Positions 7,003 through 13,689 are shown, counted from the stretch's first letter. The stretch: 22,396 nucleotides of DNA from an uncultured Agathobaculum sp. (GCA_944380945.1 CALWJG010000005.1:1-22396); one strand, 5' to 3'. Made by a program: numbers and translations. Notes: generated by a model from the sequence alone, not told the origin.

Positions 7003-7365
7003 TCAGAAGCGCTCGAGCGCGAGCTTCATGCTGCGCACGACGTGCCGGAACTCCACCGGCCGCAGGATGAAGTCGGTCAGGTGGATGTGCATGCCCTGGA
7101 TGGCATACTGCGCGGTGTCGTCGATCAGGACGATGCCGCACCGGCGGTCCCGCTCGCGCAGCGCACGCGCTGCCAGAAATCCCGCGTTGCCGCCAAAGCC
7201 GATAAAGGCGATCTGGATGGAGCCCGCCGGCTGCTGCGCCAGCTGCTCCGGTGTATCGGCGCAGAAAACCGACGCCGGCACGCTGTCCAGCCTGCAGTAC
7301 TGGCTGAGCCATTCGCACAGGCGGTCCCGTTCTTCCGTCCGCCCGGTACATACCGCAAGCCTCAT
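7003..7365 (-). CDS. receiver-like protein without phospho-acceptor, first gene of the eCIS operon (120 aa)
   Basis: Stand-alone receiver fold related to LytTR-type response regulators: MRLAVCTGRTEERDRL, IQIAFIGFGGNAGFLAAR, GIVLIDDTAQYAIQG and FILRPVEF match strands 1, 3, 4 and 5. The active-site residues are replaced: the acidic pair after strand 1 is Thr7-Gly8, the phospho-acceptor position is Gly56, and the invariant Lys is Arg102. There is no output domain. It therefore cannot use standard Asp phosphorylation and more likely works by protein contact. SD GGGAGGT lies about 10 bases before the ATG; the gene ends 29 bp before the next start. It is the promoter-proximal gene of the injection-system operon. 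Confidence 0.8.
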   Translation of the reverse strand: MRLAVCTGRTEERDRLCEWLSQYCRLDSVPASVFCADTPEQLAQQPAGSIQIAFIGFGGNAGFLAARALRERDRRCGIVLIDDTAQYAIQGMHIHLTDFILRPVEFRHVVRSMKLALERF

Positions 7366-7430
7366 TGGGGAACGACCTCCCGCCAGGTATCCTGACCTGA
7401 TTTGCGCAGGCCATGGCCTCCGCTGAAATG

Positions 7431-7436
7431 ATTGTA
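7431..7436 (-). promoter_or_regulatory. candidate -10 box for the eCIS operon
   Basis: Minus-strand TACAAT about 66 bases upstream of the receiver-like ATG. The -35 position has only a poor match (an A-rich TTAAAA), and a run of seven T lies between. A promoter without a good -35 fits control by an activator. Confidence 0.35.
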
Positions 7437-7481
7437 CCTGAAAAAAACCGGCGTTTTAAGAGGTTGCGCACAAACGGGTCG

Positions 7482-7499
7482 AAAATGCATCAAAATGCA
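7482..7499. repeat. AAAATGCA direct repeat, period 10
   Basis: AAAATGCA occurs at 7482-7489 and 7492-7499. It lies between the two divergent -10 candidates at 7431-7436 and 7521-7529, about one helical turn apart, so a regulator could bind both copies on one face of the DNA. Confidence 0.4.
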
Positions 7500-7520
7500 G
7501 ACCACCCATAAAACCGCCCA

Positions 7521-7529
7521 TGCTATAAT
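7521..7529 (+). promoter_or_regulatory. extended -10 promoter TGCTATAAT
   Basis: Perfect TATAAT preceded by TGn, reading toward the DUF4157 gene. There is no TTGACA-like -35, as is usual for extended -10 promoters. It would give a leader of about 330 bases. The same nonamer is found before the gene at 10720. Confidence 0.45.
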
Positions 7530-7723
7530 GACAGTAGGAAAAACGCGGACGCTGTCTCCCTGTCTGCGCGCGGGCGCTTTTCGCCGCGCCATACAGGCGC
7601 TGCTTTGTGCGCTCTGCCGACACAGTCCAAATATATCCAGATGCTTGTTGTCAGTTCTGCGCATATATATGGTGCTGTCCGGCGCGCGGCATCCCCCTGC
7701 CGCACAGCGGCACGCGCTGCGCG

Positions 7724-7755
7724 TTTACACGCATTTTACACGCATATTGTATAAT
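7724..7755 (+). promoter_or_regulatory. activator-type promoter: tandem TTTACACGCAT repeat and TATAAT
   Basis: TTTACACGCAT occurs twice back to back (7724-7734, 7735-7745), followed by TATAAT at 7750-7755. Taking TTTACAC as the core, the copies are 11 bp apart and the second ends exactly 8 bp before the -10 box. This is the layout I recall for SARP activators in Streptomyces, close to that of the PhoB box. No normal -35 exists at 17 bp. The DUF4157 start is about 107 bp downstream. Confidence 0.5.
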
Positions 7756-7862
7756 CATACATCTATCACTTACCGGCACATGGGTTTTGCGCGGCAGGGC
7801 TGCGCAAACCGCGTTTATTTGTTCCCGATCGCCCCACTTCATGCAAGCAGGAAGGTGACACC

Positions 7863-10649
7863 ATGCAAACTTACCAGAGAAAACCGCACGCCCCCAAGGC
7901 GGCGCCCCGCGCCGTGCGCGCGGTCCCGCAGCAGGACCCCCTGCAGTCAGTGACCAGCCTGTCCTCGGTTGAGCAGGGCGCGCGCCGGGTGGATCTGCCC
8001 GCCGCGATCCAATCCAAAATGGAGGAGGCCTTTGGTGCGGACCTGTCCGGCGTCAAGCTGTACGAGAGCCAGTCCGTGGCCGACGCGGGCGCGGACGCGC
8101 TCGCCCAGGGCAGCCATATCGCCTTTGCGCCCGGCCAGCTCGATCTGGTGTCCATGCATGGACAGGCGCTGCTCGGCCATGAGCTGAGCCACGTTGTCAG
8201 TCAGGCGCGCGGAGAGGCGCGCGGCTCCGGCCTGCTGGAAAACCGCTCGCTCGAGGCCCGCGCCGACCGCGAGGGCATGATGGCAGCGCGCGGCCAGAGC
8301 ATTTACCCCGGCGCTTCGTCCGAGGGCGGCGGCGTGACTGCCGCGCCGGCAGCCGCAGCCGGACCGGTGCAGGCGCGGCGCAGGCGCAGGCACAAGCCGG
8401 AACCTGTCCCCTATGGGCCGGAGAACCGCCCCTCTGCGACCGACCGCCGTCTGGGCGCGGACGGCATCGGCGGGGACACCCTTGGCGGAAACCTGCTGCA
8501 CGTCGGGTTGAAGGCGACCGACCAGTTTAACAATTTCAGCTCGACCGTAGAGGCGCTTGCCTCCCAATGGGAGGACAAAAGCTATGTGCTCGGCAAGTTA
8601 GGCAAAAAAGCAGGCGTATTAAATGATTCCACCGCTATGGGGCACGCCTCAGCGCTCTTCAGTTCCATCGGCACTGTGAAGAACACTTATGATACGGTGA
8701 AGGATATGAAAGCCGATCTGACGGATGCAAACAAAAACAAGTTCGAGAAAGGGCTGGCCTTTAACAAGCACCTCGCCGACTGGGGCTCGGACGCCGCCGG
8801 AACAGCTAAAAACATCGTCGGGCAATTCAGTTCGGTATCGGAATCTGTCGGCGACAAACTCGGAGCCGCCGCCAACGGCTTACAGATCATTCATGGCGCT
8901 GCAAAGGGAACCGAAGCCGCGATCGAAGGATACGACGCGACCTCTGACCGCCTTTCCGCCGAACGGGCAGGCCGCATGATCGCTGAAGATGAAGAGCGGC
9001 GTGCCAAATCCGGCGACGCGGAAAAAATCAAAAACGACAAGCTGCTGCGCTCCATGGCGACCAACGCCCGAGGCGCCGCCAAGGTCCGCAAAGCGGAAAG
9101 CGTCCGGAAGGGCGCGAACGCTGTCATGGATATGGGGATCGGCGCCGTCGGCTTTATCCCAGGCGTGGGGCAATTGACCCAGCTCGGCGGCTCCGCTCTG
9201 AAAGCGGTTGTGAATGTCGGTCTGGATGCCCATGTCGATCAGAAGCGCAAGGAAGCGCGCGAAAAGAATCTGGACAACCTGTCCCTGCGCGCCTCTCTGG
9301 AGAAAAAACTCGGCATGCGCGACGACTTGCCCGAGAAAAAGAAAAACGAGATCCGCCACCGCGCCAAGCATATCGCCAACCAGATGACCGCGGGCGAGCG
9401 CGGTGCAAAAACCAACAAGGTCGCCGGCATGCACAAAACGCAGGGCGACATCACTGCGCTCAACAAGCTCACGTCGCAGGATACTCCGGAAGGCGTACGC
9501 GCGCGCGGCATCACCAACGCCATGGGTATTGGCACCAACCACAAAGGTGAGATTCTCGATACCGACGCTGCCTCCGCTCAGGTAAACGCAGACTTTGAAC
9601 GCGGCGGCTCTGTGGAAGACCAGATCGGCGCAGCCGACGCACACCAGTTCGAAAAAGAGCATACGGTCCAGGCCGAGCTGAAACGCCAGCATGCACGCGC
9701 CGAAGCAAAGGCACAGAAAAAAATCGCCAAGCGGGAGAGAAAAGAGAAAAAGCAGGCAGCGCTCGACCATTTCAACAGCCTGTCCGAGGAAAACCGCCAG
9801 AAGATCCGGGACGCTAACAAGCGTCGTTCGGCGGAAAAGGATCAGATGATTAAAGATCAGGGCATCAAGTGGTACGAATTCAAGAAGAAAAAGGCAGCCC
9901 GTCTGGAATATGACATTAACCACAATGTCGGGGATAAGTACGGCGGGCACGATGTTTCCGAAAAAAAGGCGCAGCTGGACAGCCTGCGCGCCGAAATGGC
10001 CGCCAAGGCAAACGCCAAGGAGGACCGCAAGCAGCGCAAGGCCGCCCGCAAGGAGGCCCGCGCCGCGGATAAGGTCTACAAGAAGGAACGGGATCAGCAG
10101 CGCAAGCTGGCGGGCATCAAGTGGTATGAATTCAAGAAGAAAAAGGAATTCAACAATGAATACGACTATGCTACCGGCACCAAGGAGCGGCCGGATGCGA
10201 ACGCGCCCGAGGGCAGCGCGACTGCCAACGGCAAAAAGCCCTGGTACACACGCGCCAAGGAATATACCAAGAACAAATGGTATTCCATGCGCCGCAAGCA
10301 CCAGCGCGCACGCGACAGCTTTGTAAACGAGGCCGAGGATTTCCAGAACCTCAGCGGCTGGCGCAAGGCCAAGCTGATCGCGCAGAACCCGCTCGCCTTT
10401 ATCAAGTCCAGAACAGCAAGCGGCAAGGCTGCGACAGCCAAGCGCAATGCCGAGGCTGCGGCCGACGACCAGCTGATGGAGCAGCTGATGAACAACCCGG
10501 ACGCCGTCGGCGAGGACGGCACGGCCGCACTCCCCACCAACAGCGCCGTATCCCCGGAAGCGCTGCAGGCGGCCAAGGGACAGCTCAAGTCGGTCGATCC
10601 CGCCGAGCTGACGTTCAGGCAGCGTATCCGCCGCCTGAATGGGCAATAA
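7863..10649 (+). CDS. DUF4157-domain protein, candidate injection-system cargo (928 aa)
   Basis: Residues about 40-145 form a DUF4157 domain: a start motif (LPAAIQSKMEEAFGADLSGV), 'GADALAQGSHIAFAPGQ', the zinc-protease-like HELSH (106-110) and a downstream E131..D135. DUF4157 proteins are frequent in eCIS loci and are regarded as cargo or cargo-processing modules. Residues 150-190 are a Pro/Arg linker. From about 415 to 450 is a hydrophobic Gly/Ala/Val segment (GIGAVGFIPGVGQLTQLG) that could contact membranes. The last 500 residues are highly charged, Lys/Ala/Glu-rich and helical, with GIKWYEFKKKK twice (667-677, 751-761). No signal peptide and no known toxin domain was recognised. SD GGAAGGTG precedes the ATG by 5 bases. 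Its middle appears less GC-rich than neighbouring genes. Confidence 0.88.
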   Translation: MQTYQRKPHAPKAAPRAVRAVPQQDPLQSVTSLSSVEQGARRVDLPAAIQSKMEEAFGADLSGVKLYESQSVADAGADALAQGSHIAFAPGQLDLVSMHGQALLGHELSHVVSQARGEARGSGLLENRSLEARADREGMMAARGQSIYPGASSEGGGVTAAPAAAAGPVQARRRRRHKPEPVPYGPENRPSATDRRLGADGIGGDTLGGNLLHVGLKATDQFNNFSSTVEALASQWEDKSYVLGKLGKKAGVLNDSTAMGHASALFSSIGTVKNTYDTVKDMKADLTDANKNKFEKGLAFNKHLADWGSDAAGTAKNIVGQFSSVSESVGDKLGAAANGLQIIHGAAKGTEAAIEGYDATSDRLSAERAGRMIAEDEERRAKSGDAEKIKNDKLLRSMATNARGAAKVRKAESVRKGANAVMDMGIGAVGFIPGVGQLTQLGGSALKAVVNVGLDAHVDQKRKEAREKNLDNLSLRASLEKKLGMRDDLPEKKKNEIRHRAKHIANQMTAGERGAKTNKVAGMHKTQGDITALNKLTSQDTPEGVRARGITNAMGIGTNHKGEILDTDAASAQVNADFERGGSVEDQIGAADAHQFEKEHTVQAELKRQHARAEAKAQKKIAKRERKEKKQAALDHFNSLSEENRQKIRDANKRRSAEKDQMIKDQGIKWYEFKKKKAARLEYDINHNVGDKYGGHDVSEKKAQLDSLRAEMAAKANAKEDRKQRKAARKEARAADKVYKKERDQQRKLAGIKWYEFKKKKEFNNEYDYATGTKERPDANAPEGSATANGKKPWYTRAKEYTKNKWYSMRRKHQRARDSFVNEAEDFQNLSGWRKAKLIAQNPLAFIKSRTASGKAATAKRNAEAAADDQLMEQLMNNPDAVGEDGTAALPTNSAVSPEALQAAKGQLKSVDPAELTFRQRIRRLNGQ
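9861..10146 (+). repeat. duplicated 34-bp coding segment within the DUF4157 protein
   Basis: The segments 9861-9894 and 10113-10146 differ at one base of 34 and encode the same GIKWYEFKKKK. The flanking protein is also related (acidic/Gln run before, EYD after), so a unit of about 84 residues seems to have been duplicated. A shorter relative (KNKWYSMRRKH) follows near 10273. Confidence 0.7.
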
Positions 10650-10676
10650 CGAAGGGGATATATTCCGGAGCAGCTG

Positions 10677-10685
10677 TGCTATAAT
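10677..10685 (+). promoter_or_regulatory. extended -10 promoter TGCTATAAT before the second YbjN-like gene
   Basis: TATAAT preceded by TGC, beginning 27 bases after the DUF4157 stop, with no -35 match. A transcript from here would have a short leader containing the SD AAAGGA before ATG 10720. The gene could thus be expressed independently of the DUF4157 gene. Confidence 0.5.
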
Positions 10686-10719
10686 AGAAGCATCCTGCTG
10701 AAAGAAAGGATTTGTCGTT

Positions 10720-11208
10720 ATGCAGCGATCCCAACAAATCATGGAAGCGGCCGAGGCCCTGCTGGCCAAACAGGGCTACGACGTCAAGGCGGACGACCGC
10801 CTGCCGGACAACCCCGGCCTGAATATGCTCATCCCCTTGCGGGAGGACGGCACCGAGCTGGTCCTGACCGAGCTGCACTTTATCCCCGGCGGCATGGACT
10901 TTGACGTGGTGCAGATCTACACCACGCTCATCGGCGAACTGCACGAGCCGGCCCGCCGCGAGGTGGAAAAGGCGGTCGCCGTGTGGAACCAGGATTTCCT
11001 GCTCGGCGCGCTCGCCGTCGGCGAGGAAGGCGGTCCGCTGTACCACCGGTACTGTCTGGCGCTGCCCAAGCAGCTCGATCCGGCGCAGCTGGCCACCCTG
11101 ATCTATCAGGCGTTCTCTTTCATCCTCAGCCAGATCGCCGAGTACCATCCGGACGCGCTCACGCTGGCCTCCGGCGTCACGTTCGACGACCTCTGCGCCA
11201 TGGACTGA
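10720..11208 (+). CDS. YbjN-like protein, candidate chaperone for the DUF4157 protein (162 aa)
   Basis: Begins MQRSQQIMEAAEALLAKQGY. Pattern of helix, strand pair (LVLTELHFIPGGMDFDVVQI), helix with EKAVAVWNQDFLLGALAV, strand YHRYCLALP and long C-terminal helix fits the YbjN / secretion-chaperone-like fold; 'V..WN..F..G....' followed by 'Y...LPLP' is typical of YbjN-like proteins. It lies 70 bp after the DUF4157 gene and has its own promoter. Small acidic proteins next to large cargo genes are often chaperones; that role is inferred here. SD AAAGGA precedes the ATG by 8-9 bases. Confidence 0.72.
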   Translation: MQRSQQIMEAAEALLAKQGYDVKADDRLPDNPGLNMLIPLREDGTELVLTELHFIPGGMDFDVVQIYTTLIGELHEPARREVEKAVAVWNQDFLLGALAVGEEGGPLYHRYCLALPKQLDPAQLATLIYQAFSFILSQIAEYHPDALTLASGVTFDDLCAMD

Positions 11209-11234
11209 CCCGGCGCAGCCCACAAACAAAAAAA

Positions 11235-11262
11235 CAGGAACGGATCTGCCGATCCGTTCCTG
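11235..11262. terminator. rho-independent terminator between convergent genes
   Basis: CAGGAACGGATC (11235-11246) pairs perfectly with GATCCGTTCCTG (11251-11262) around TGCC. Seven A on the left give a T-run on the minus strand, so it is a good terminator for the LytTR operon; on the plus strand only TATTGATT follows, so it is weaker for the YbjN-like gene. Confidence 0.85.
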
Positions 11263-11279
11263 TATTGATTGCCGGTCTG

Positions 11280-12023
11280 TTAAAACAGGCTGACCCCTTC
11301 CGCCGTCATGTGCGGATTGAGGAATACCCAATCCATGAATTTCTGGCGGATCGCCGCCGCATCGGACGAGCCGATCGGCACCAGATCGCCGTTATCCATG
11401 ACAAAATCGCGTTTCTCCATGCGCCGGATGTGCCGCTGGTTGACCAGAAAGCTCCGATGGCAGCGCAGAAAGTCGCTGCTGGCGATCTCCTCTTCCAGTG
11501 CGTTCATGCCGCGCGCGGTCTGGATGACCCGCTCGCCGGTGTGGATGAAGGCGGTGTGCCGCCTGATCTCGATGTAGCGGATATTGCGCAGCAGGATCTC
11601 GACCTGATCCCACTCGGACCGCACGGTGATCGTGCGGAAGCGCTCGCGCTTTTCGCGCAGGCACCAGTCGAGCGCCGCATCCACCTCCTGCTGTCCGGCC
11701 GGCTTGACCAGATAGTCGGACGCTGCCACCTCGTAGCTCGCGATGCCGTGCTCCAGACTGGTGGTGACGAAGATCAGCACGCAGTCGCTGTCCTGCTCGC
11801 GCAGGCGGCGGGCGGTCTCGATGCCGGACAGGTCCGGCATGTAAATGTCCAGCAGCACGATATCCCACCGGCCCGGCCGGACTGCGGCCGCCAGCGCGCT
11901 GCCGCTGGCAAACGGCTCAATGCCGAATTCCAGCCCGTGGCGGCGCCCATAGTGCTGCAGCTGGCGGATCAGCTGCAGGCGCTCCTCCTCCAGATCGTCG
12001 CACACTGCGACCGATATCTTCAT
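11280..12023 (-). CDS. LytTR-family response regulator (247 aa)
   Basis: Receiver domain at residues 1-120 with intact chemistry: Asp9-Asp10 (AVCDDLEEER), phospho-acceptor Asp59 in WDIVLLDIYMPDLSG, Thr88 in VTTS and Lys107 in DYLVKPAG. A LytTR DNA-binding domain occupies about 135-235 (IRYIEIRRHTAFIHT, then FLRCHRSFLVNQRHIRRMEK). It should be phosphorylated by a sensor kinase and bind tandem direct repeats. Its ATG overlaps the stop of the upstream LytTR gene (ATGA), so the two are co-translated. No histidine kinase is encoded nearby, so its partner is elsewhere. Confidence 0.93.
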   Translation of the reverse strand: MKISVAVCDDLEEERLQLIRQLQHYGRRHGLEFGIEPFASGSALAAAVRPGRWDIVLLDIYMPDLSGIETARRLREQDSDCVLIFVTTSLEHGIASYEVAASDYLVKPAGQQEVDAALDWCLREKRERFRTITVRSEWDQVEILLRNIRYIEIRRHTAFIHTGERVIQTARGMNALEEEIASSDFLRCHRSFLVNQRHIRRMEKRDFVMDNGDLVPIGSSDAAAIRQKFMDWVFLNPHMTAEGVSLF

Positions 12024-12748
12024 ACGGTTTCCTCCTCCACGCCGCGCTGCCCGCGGTAATCCTCCAGCTGCTCCTGCAGCGGGCGGAGCTGGCTGCGCGC
12101 GACCGTGATCACCCGATCATTGCACATGATCAGCTCGCCGCCCGTCAGCCGGCGGACCGCCCCCAGATGCACCAGAAAGCTCTTCTGGCAGCGCAGGAAC
12201 GGCGGATGCGGCAGCTGCTTTTCCATGCTGGCAAGCGAGCAGTTCACCTGCAGCATACCGCCTGCGCGGTACAGGATGCTGTTCCTGCCGGCCGCTTCGA
12301 CATAATACAGCTGATAGAGCGGAATGCGCACGCGCCGGTGCTGCAGCGGCAGGTCCAGCCAGCGCAGCCCGTGCTGCCAGCAGCCAAAGCAGCGCTCGAG
12401 CGCGGCTGTCAGGCCGCCATAGGTGACCGGCTGCGGCACAAGGGCATTGGGATGGCAGGAATAGACGTCGATCGCCGCGCGCTCGGTGCCCGCCAGCAGC
12501 AGGATGCCGCAGGCCGGATGGGCCGCGCGCAGCCGCTGCAGGTCGGCCAGTACCGCCGGGCTGAGCGAAGCGCTGTCCACCAGCACCATCGCGCAGCCGT
12601 CCGGCGCGTCCTCTGTCCGCGGCGGCACGACGACGGCAGCCTCGAGCTGCAGGCAGGTCTCCTCTGCCCACAGCCGCAGCAATGCGGCCGTCTGGCGGCC
12701 CAGCTGCCCGTCCGCCGTCCATATTTCAAATCGGATCGGTTTTTCCAT
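12020..12748 (-). CDS. LytTR regulator with atypical receiver (242 aa)
   Basis: C-terminal LytTR domain (about 140-235) with YQLYYVEAAGRNSILYRAGG and FLRCQKSFLVHLGAVRRLTG. The N-terminal 120 residues are receiver-like but altered: the acidic pair is reduced (IWTADGQ), an Asp remains at the acceptor position (MVLVDSASL, Asp58), and the invariant Lys is Gln106 in LVPQPV. Signalling may therefore be unusual. The start is uncertain: the frame opens with ATG at 12778, then 12775, 12763 and 12748. I prefer 12748, because MEKPIRFEIW begins the fold and the promoter-like palindrome at 12785 leaves little room for a leader. It is first in an operon with the gene at 11280-12023. Confidence 0.85.
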   Translation of the reverse strand: MEKPIRFEIWTADGQLGRQTAALLRLWAEETCLQLEAAVVVPPRTEDAPDGCAMVLVDSASLSPAVLADLQRLRAAHPACGILLLAGTERAAIDVYSCHPNALVPQPVTYGGLTAALERCFGCWQHGLRWLDLPLQHRRVRIPLYQLYYVEAAGRNSILYRAGGMLQVNCSLASMEKQLPHPPFLRCQKSFLVHLGAVRRLTGGELIMCNDRVITVARSQLRPLQEQLEDYRGQRGVEEETV

Positions 12749-12784
12749 CTGTATCCATTCCATCCTGTTTCGCATCATCCGACT

Positions 12785-12830
12785 TTGTATACAATGCGTT
12801 TATCTTATCACAAATTGGCACACATGTGTG
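12785..12830. promoter_or_regulatory. divergent promoter region with two perfect palindromes
   Basis: TTGTATACAA (12785-12794) is a perfect palindrome and also gives -10-like TATACA/TACAAT boxes on both strands. CACACATGTGTG (12819-12830) is a second perfect palindrome 24 bp away. Both lie between the divergent LytTR gene and the SARP-like regulator gene and look like an overlapping promoter with an operator. Confidence 0.45.
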
Positions 12831-12889
12831 GATTCTGTCGCAAACAGGAATCATGTCAATAAATCCCACCTATTGGAAGGAGCCTGTCC

Positions 12890-13672
12890 ATGCAATTTTT
12901 ACTGCTTGACAACGACCAAGCCTGCGTGGACGACCTCCGCGCCGCATTGGAGCAGGCTGTCCCCGGCTGCGGCTGCGCCTGCTTCACCGAGCCGGACGAG
13001 GCGCTGCGCTATGCGCGCGACCATCCGCTGAACGCCGCCTTTCTGGAGGCCGAGTTCCGGGAGCAAAGCGGCATCGCAGTCGCCGCCCAGCTGCAGGCGC
13101 TGCAGCCCGCGCTGCCCATCATCTTTGTCGCCGCAAACGCGCAGTACGCCGTTTCGGCCTTCGGCATCCACGCGAGCGGCTATCTGCTCAAGCCCGTCCG
13201 CGCGGCCGCGCTGCACCGCGAGCTGGCGTTCCTGTATGGGACGCGCCCGACCGCGCCCGTGATCCAGGTCAAGACCTTCGGCGGGTTTGAGGTCATGGTT
13301 GGCGGCAGGCCGCTGGTATTCCACCGCGCCAAGTCCAAGGAGCTGCTCGCCTGCCTGATCGACCGCCGCGGCGCGGGGCTGACCACCCGCGAAGCGTGCA
13401 GCCTGCTCTGGGAGGACGGCGTCTACAACACCGCGCGCAAAAACTATTTCCAGACCGTTGTGCACGGCCTGCGGCAGACGCTGCAGCAGGCCGGCATCGG
13501 GCATCTGCTCGTCAAAACCCACAATTCCATCGCCATCCGGCCCGAGCTGCTCGACTGCGACAGCTACCGTTTTCTGGACGGCGATCCGCAGGCCGTCAAC
13601 AGCTATCGGCACAATTACCTGCCCAGTTACAGCTGGGCCGAATTCACTGTCGGAAAAATGGAGCGATATTGA
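12890..13672 (+). CDS. response regulator with Glu at the acceptor site and SARP/OmpR-like winged helix (260 aa)
   Basis: Residues 1-118 are a receiver (MQFLLLDNDQACVDDLRAAL; YLLKPV with Lys101). At the acceptor position is Glu53 in AAFLEAEFRE rather than Asp, a change that can mimic phosphorylation. Residues about 125-225 are an OmpR/SARP-type winged helix: IQVKTFGGFEVMVGGRPLVF, LLACLIDRRGAGLTTREACS, NYFQTVVHGLRQTLQQAG. Only a short stub follows (DCDSYRFLDGDP), so the full SARP activation domain is absent. It likely activates promoters without phosphorylation. SD GGAAGGAG is 7 bases before the ATG. It is divergent from the LytTR pair and is followed 104 bp later by the LytTR-STAS-NRPS operon, whose promoter has a 22-bp-spaced repeat. 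Confidence 0.9.
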   Translation: MQFLLLDNDQACVDDLRAALEQAVPGCGCACFTEPDEALRYARDHPLNAAFLEAEFREQSGIAVAAQLQALQPALPIIFVAANAQYAVSAFGIHASGYLLKPVRAAALHRELAFLYGTRPTAPVIQVKTFGGFEVMVGGRPLVFHRAKSKELLACLIDRRGAGLTTREACSLLWEDGVYNTARKNYFQTVVHGLRQTLQQAGIGHLLVKTHNSIAIRPELLDCDSYRFLDGDPQAVNSYRHNYLPSYSWAEFTVGKMERY

Positions 13673-13689
13673 CCGTTCCTTCGGTCTTC

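Larger units (their letters stand above)
7366..7862. other. divergent intergenic control region between eCIS operon and DUF4157 gene
   Basis: About 500 bp with no convincing gene. It is richer in A/T than the flanking genes and contains, left to right: a minus-strand -10 candidate (7431-7436), a two-copy AAAATGCA repeat (7482-7499), a plus-strand extended -10 (7521-7529), a GC hairpin with bulge (7568-7589), a CATATATATG palindrome (7662-7671), and an 11-bp tandem repeat with -10 box (7724-7755). The large size and number of sites suggest that the two divergent units are jointly controlled. Confidence 0.65.

Noticed and set aside
6974..7471. N-terminal extension of the 350-aa protein across the receiver-like gene
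   Set aside because: The upstream part translates to Arg/Ala/Gly-rich sequence antiparallel in meaning to the receiver frame, while the SD-supported TTG at 6973 explains the start.
7362..7664. Possible small minus-strand protein with one membrane-like segment, overlapping the receiver-like start by ATGA
   Set aside because: It would contain the promoter-like elements and AAAATGCA repeats, has no SD and no family-like pattern; the receiver-like gene has its own SD. Kept as a weak possibility only.
7662..7671. CATATATATG palindrome as an operator
   Set aside because: Simple AT repeat, likely to occur by chance in an AT-rich intergenic stretch; no second copy.
7432..7953. Plus-strand frame across the intergenic region into the DUF4157 gene
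   Set aside because: No SD, runs out of frame into the DUF4157 gene, and consists of Arg/Cys/His-rich sequence.
8880..10769. Minus-strand frame with many hydrophobic residues antisense to the DUF4157 gene
   Set aside because: Lys-rich codons read backwards give Leu/Phe, so the apparent membrane protein is an artefact; no SD or operon context.
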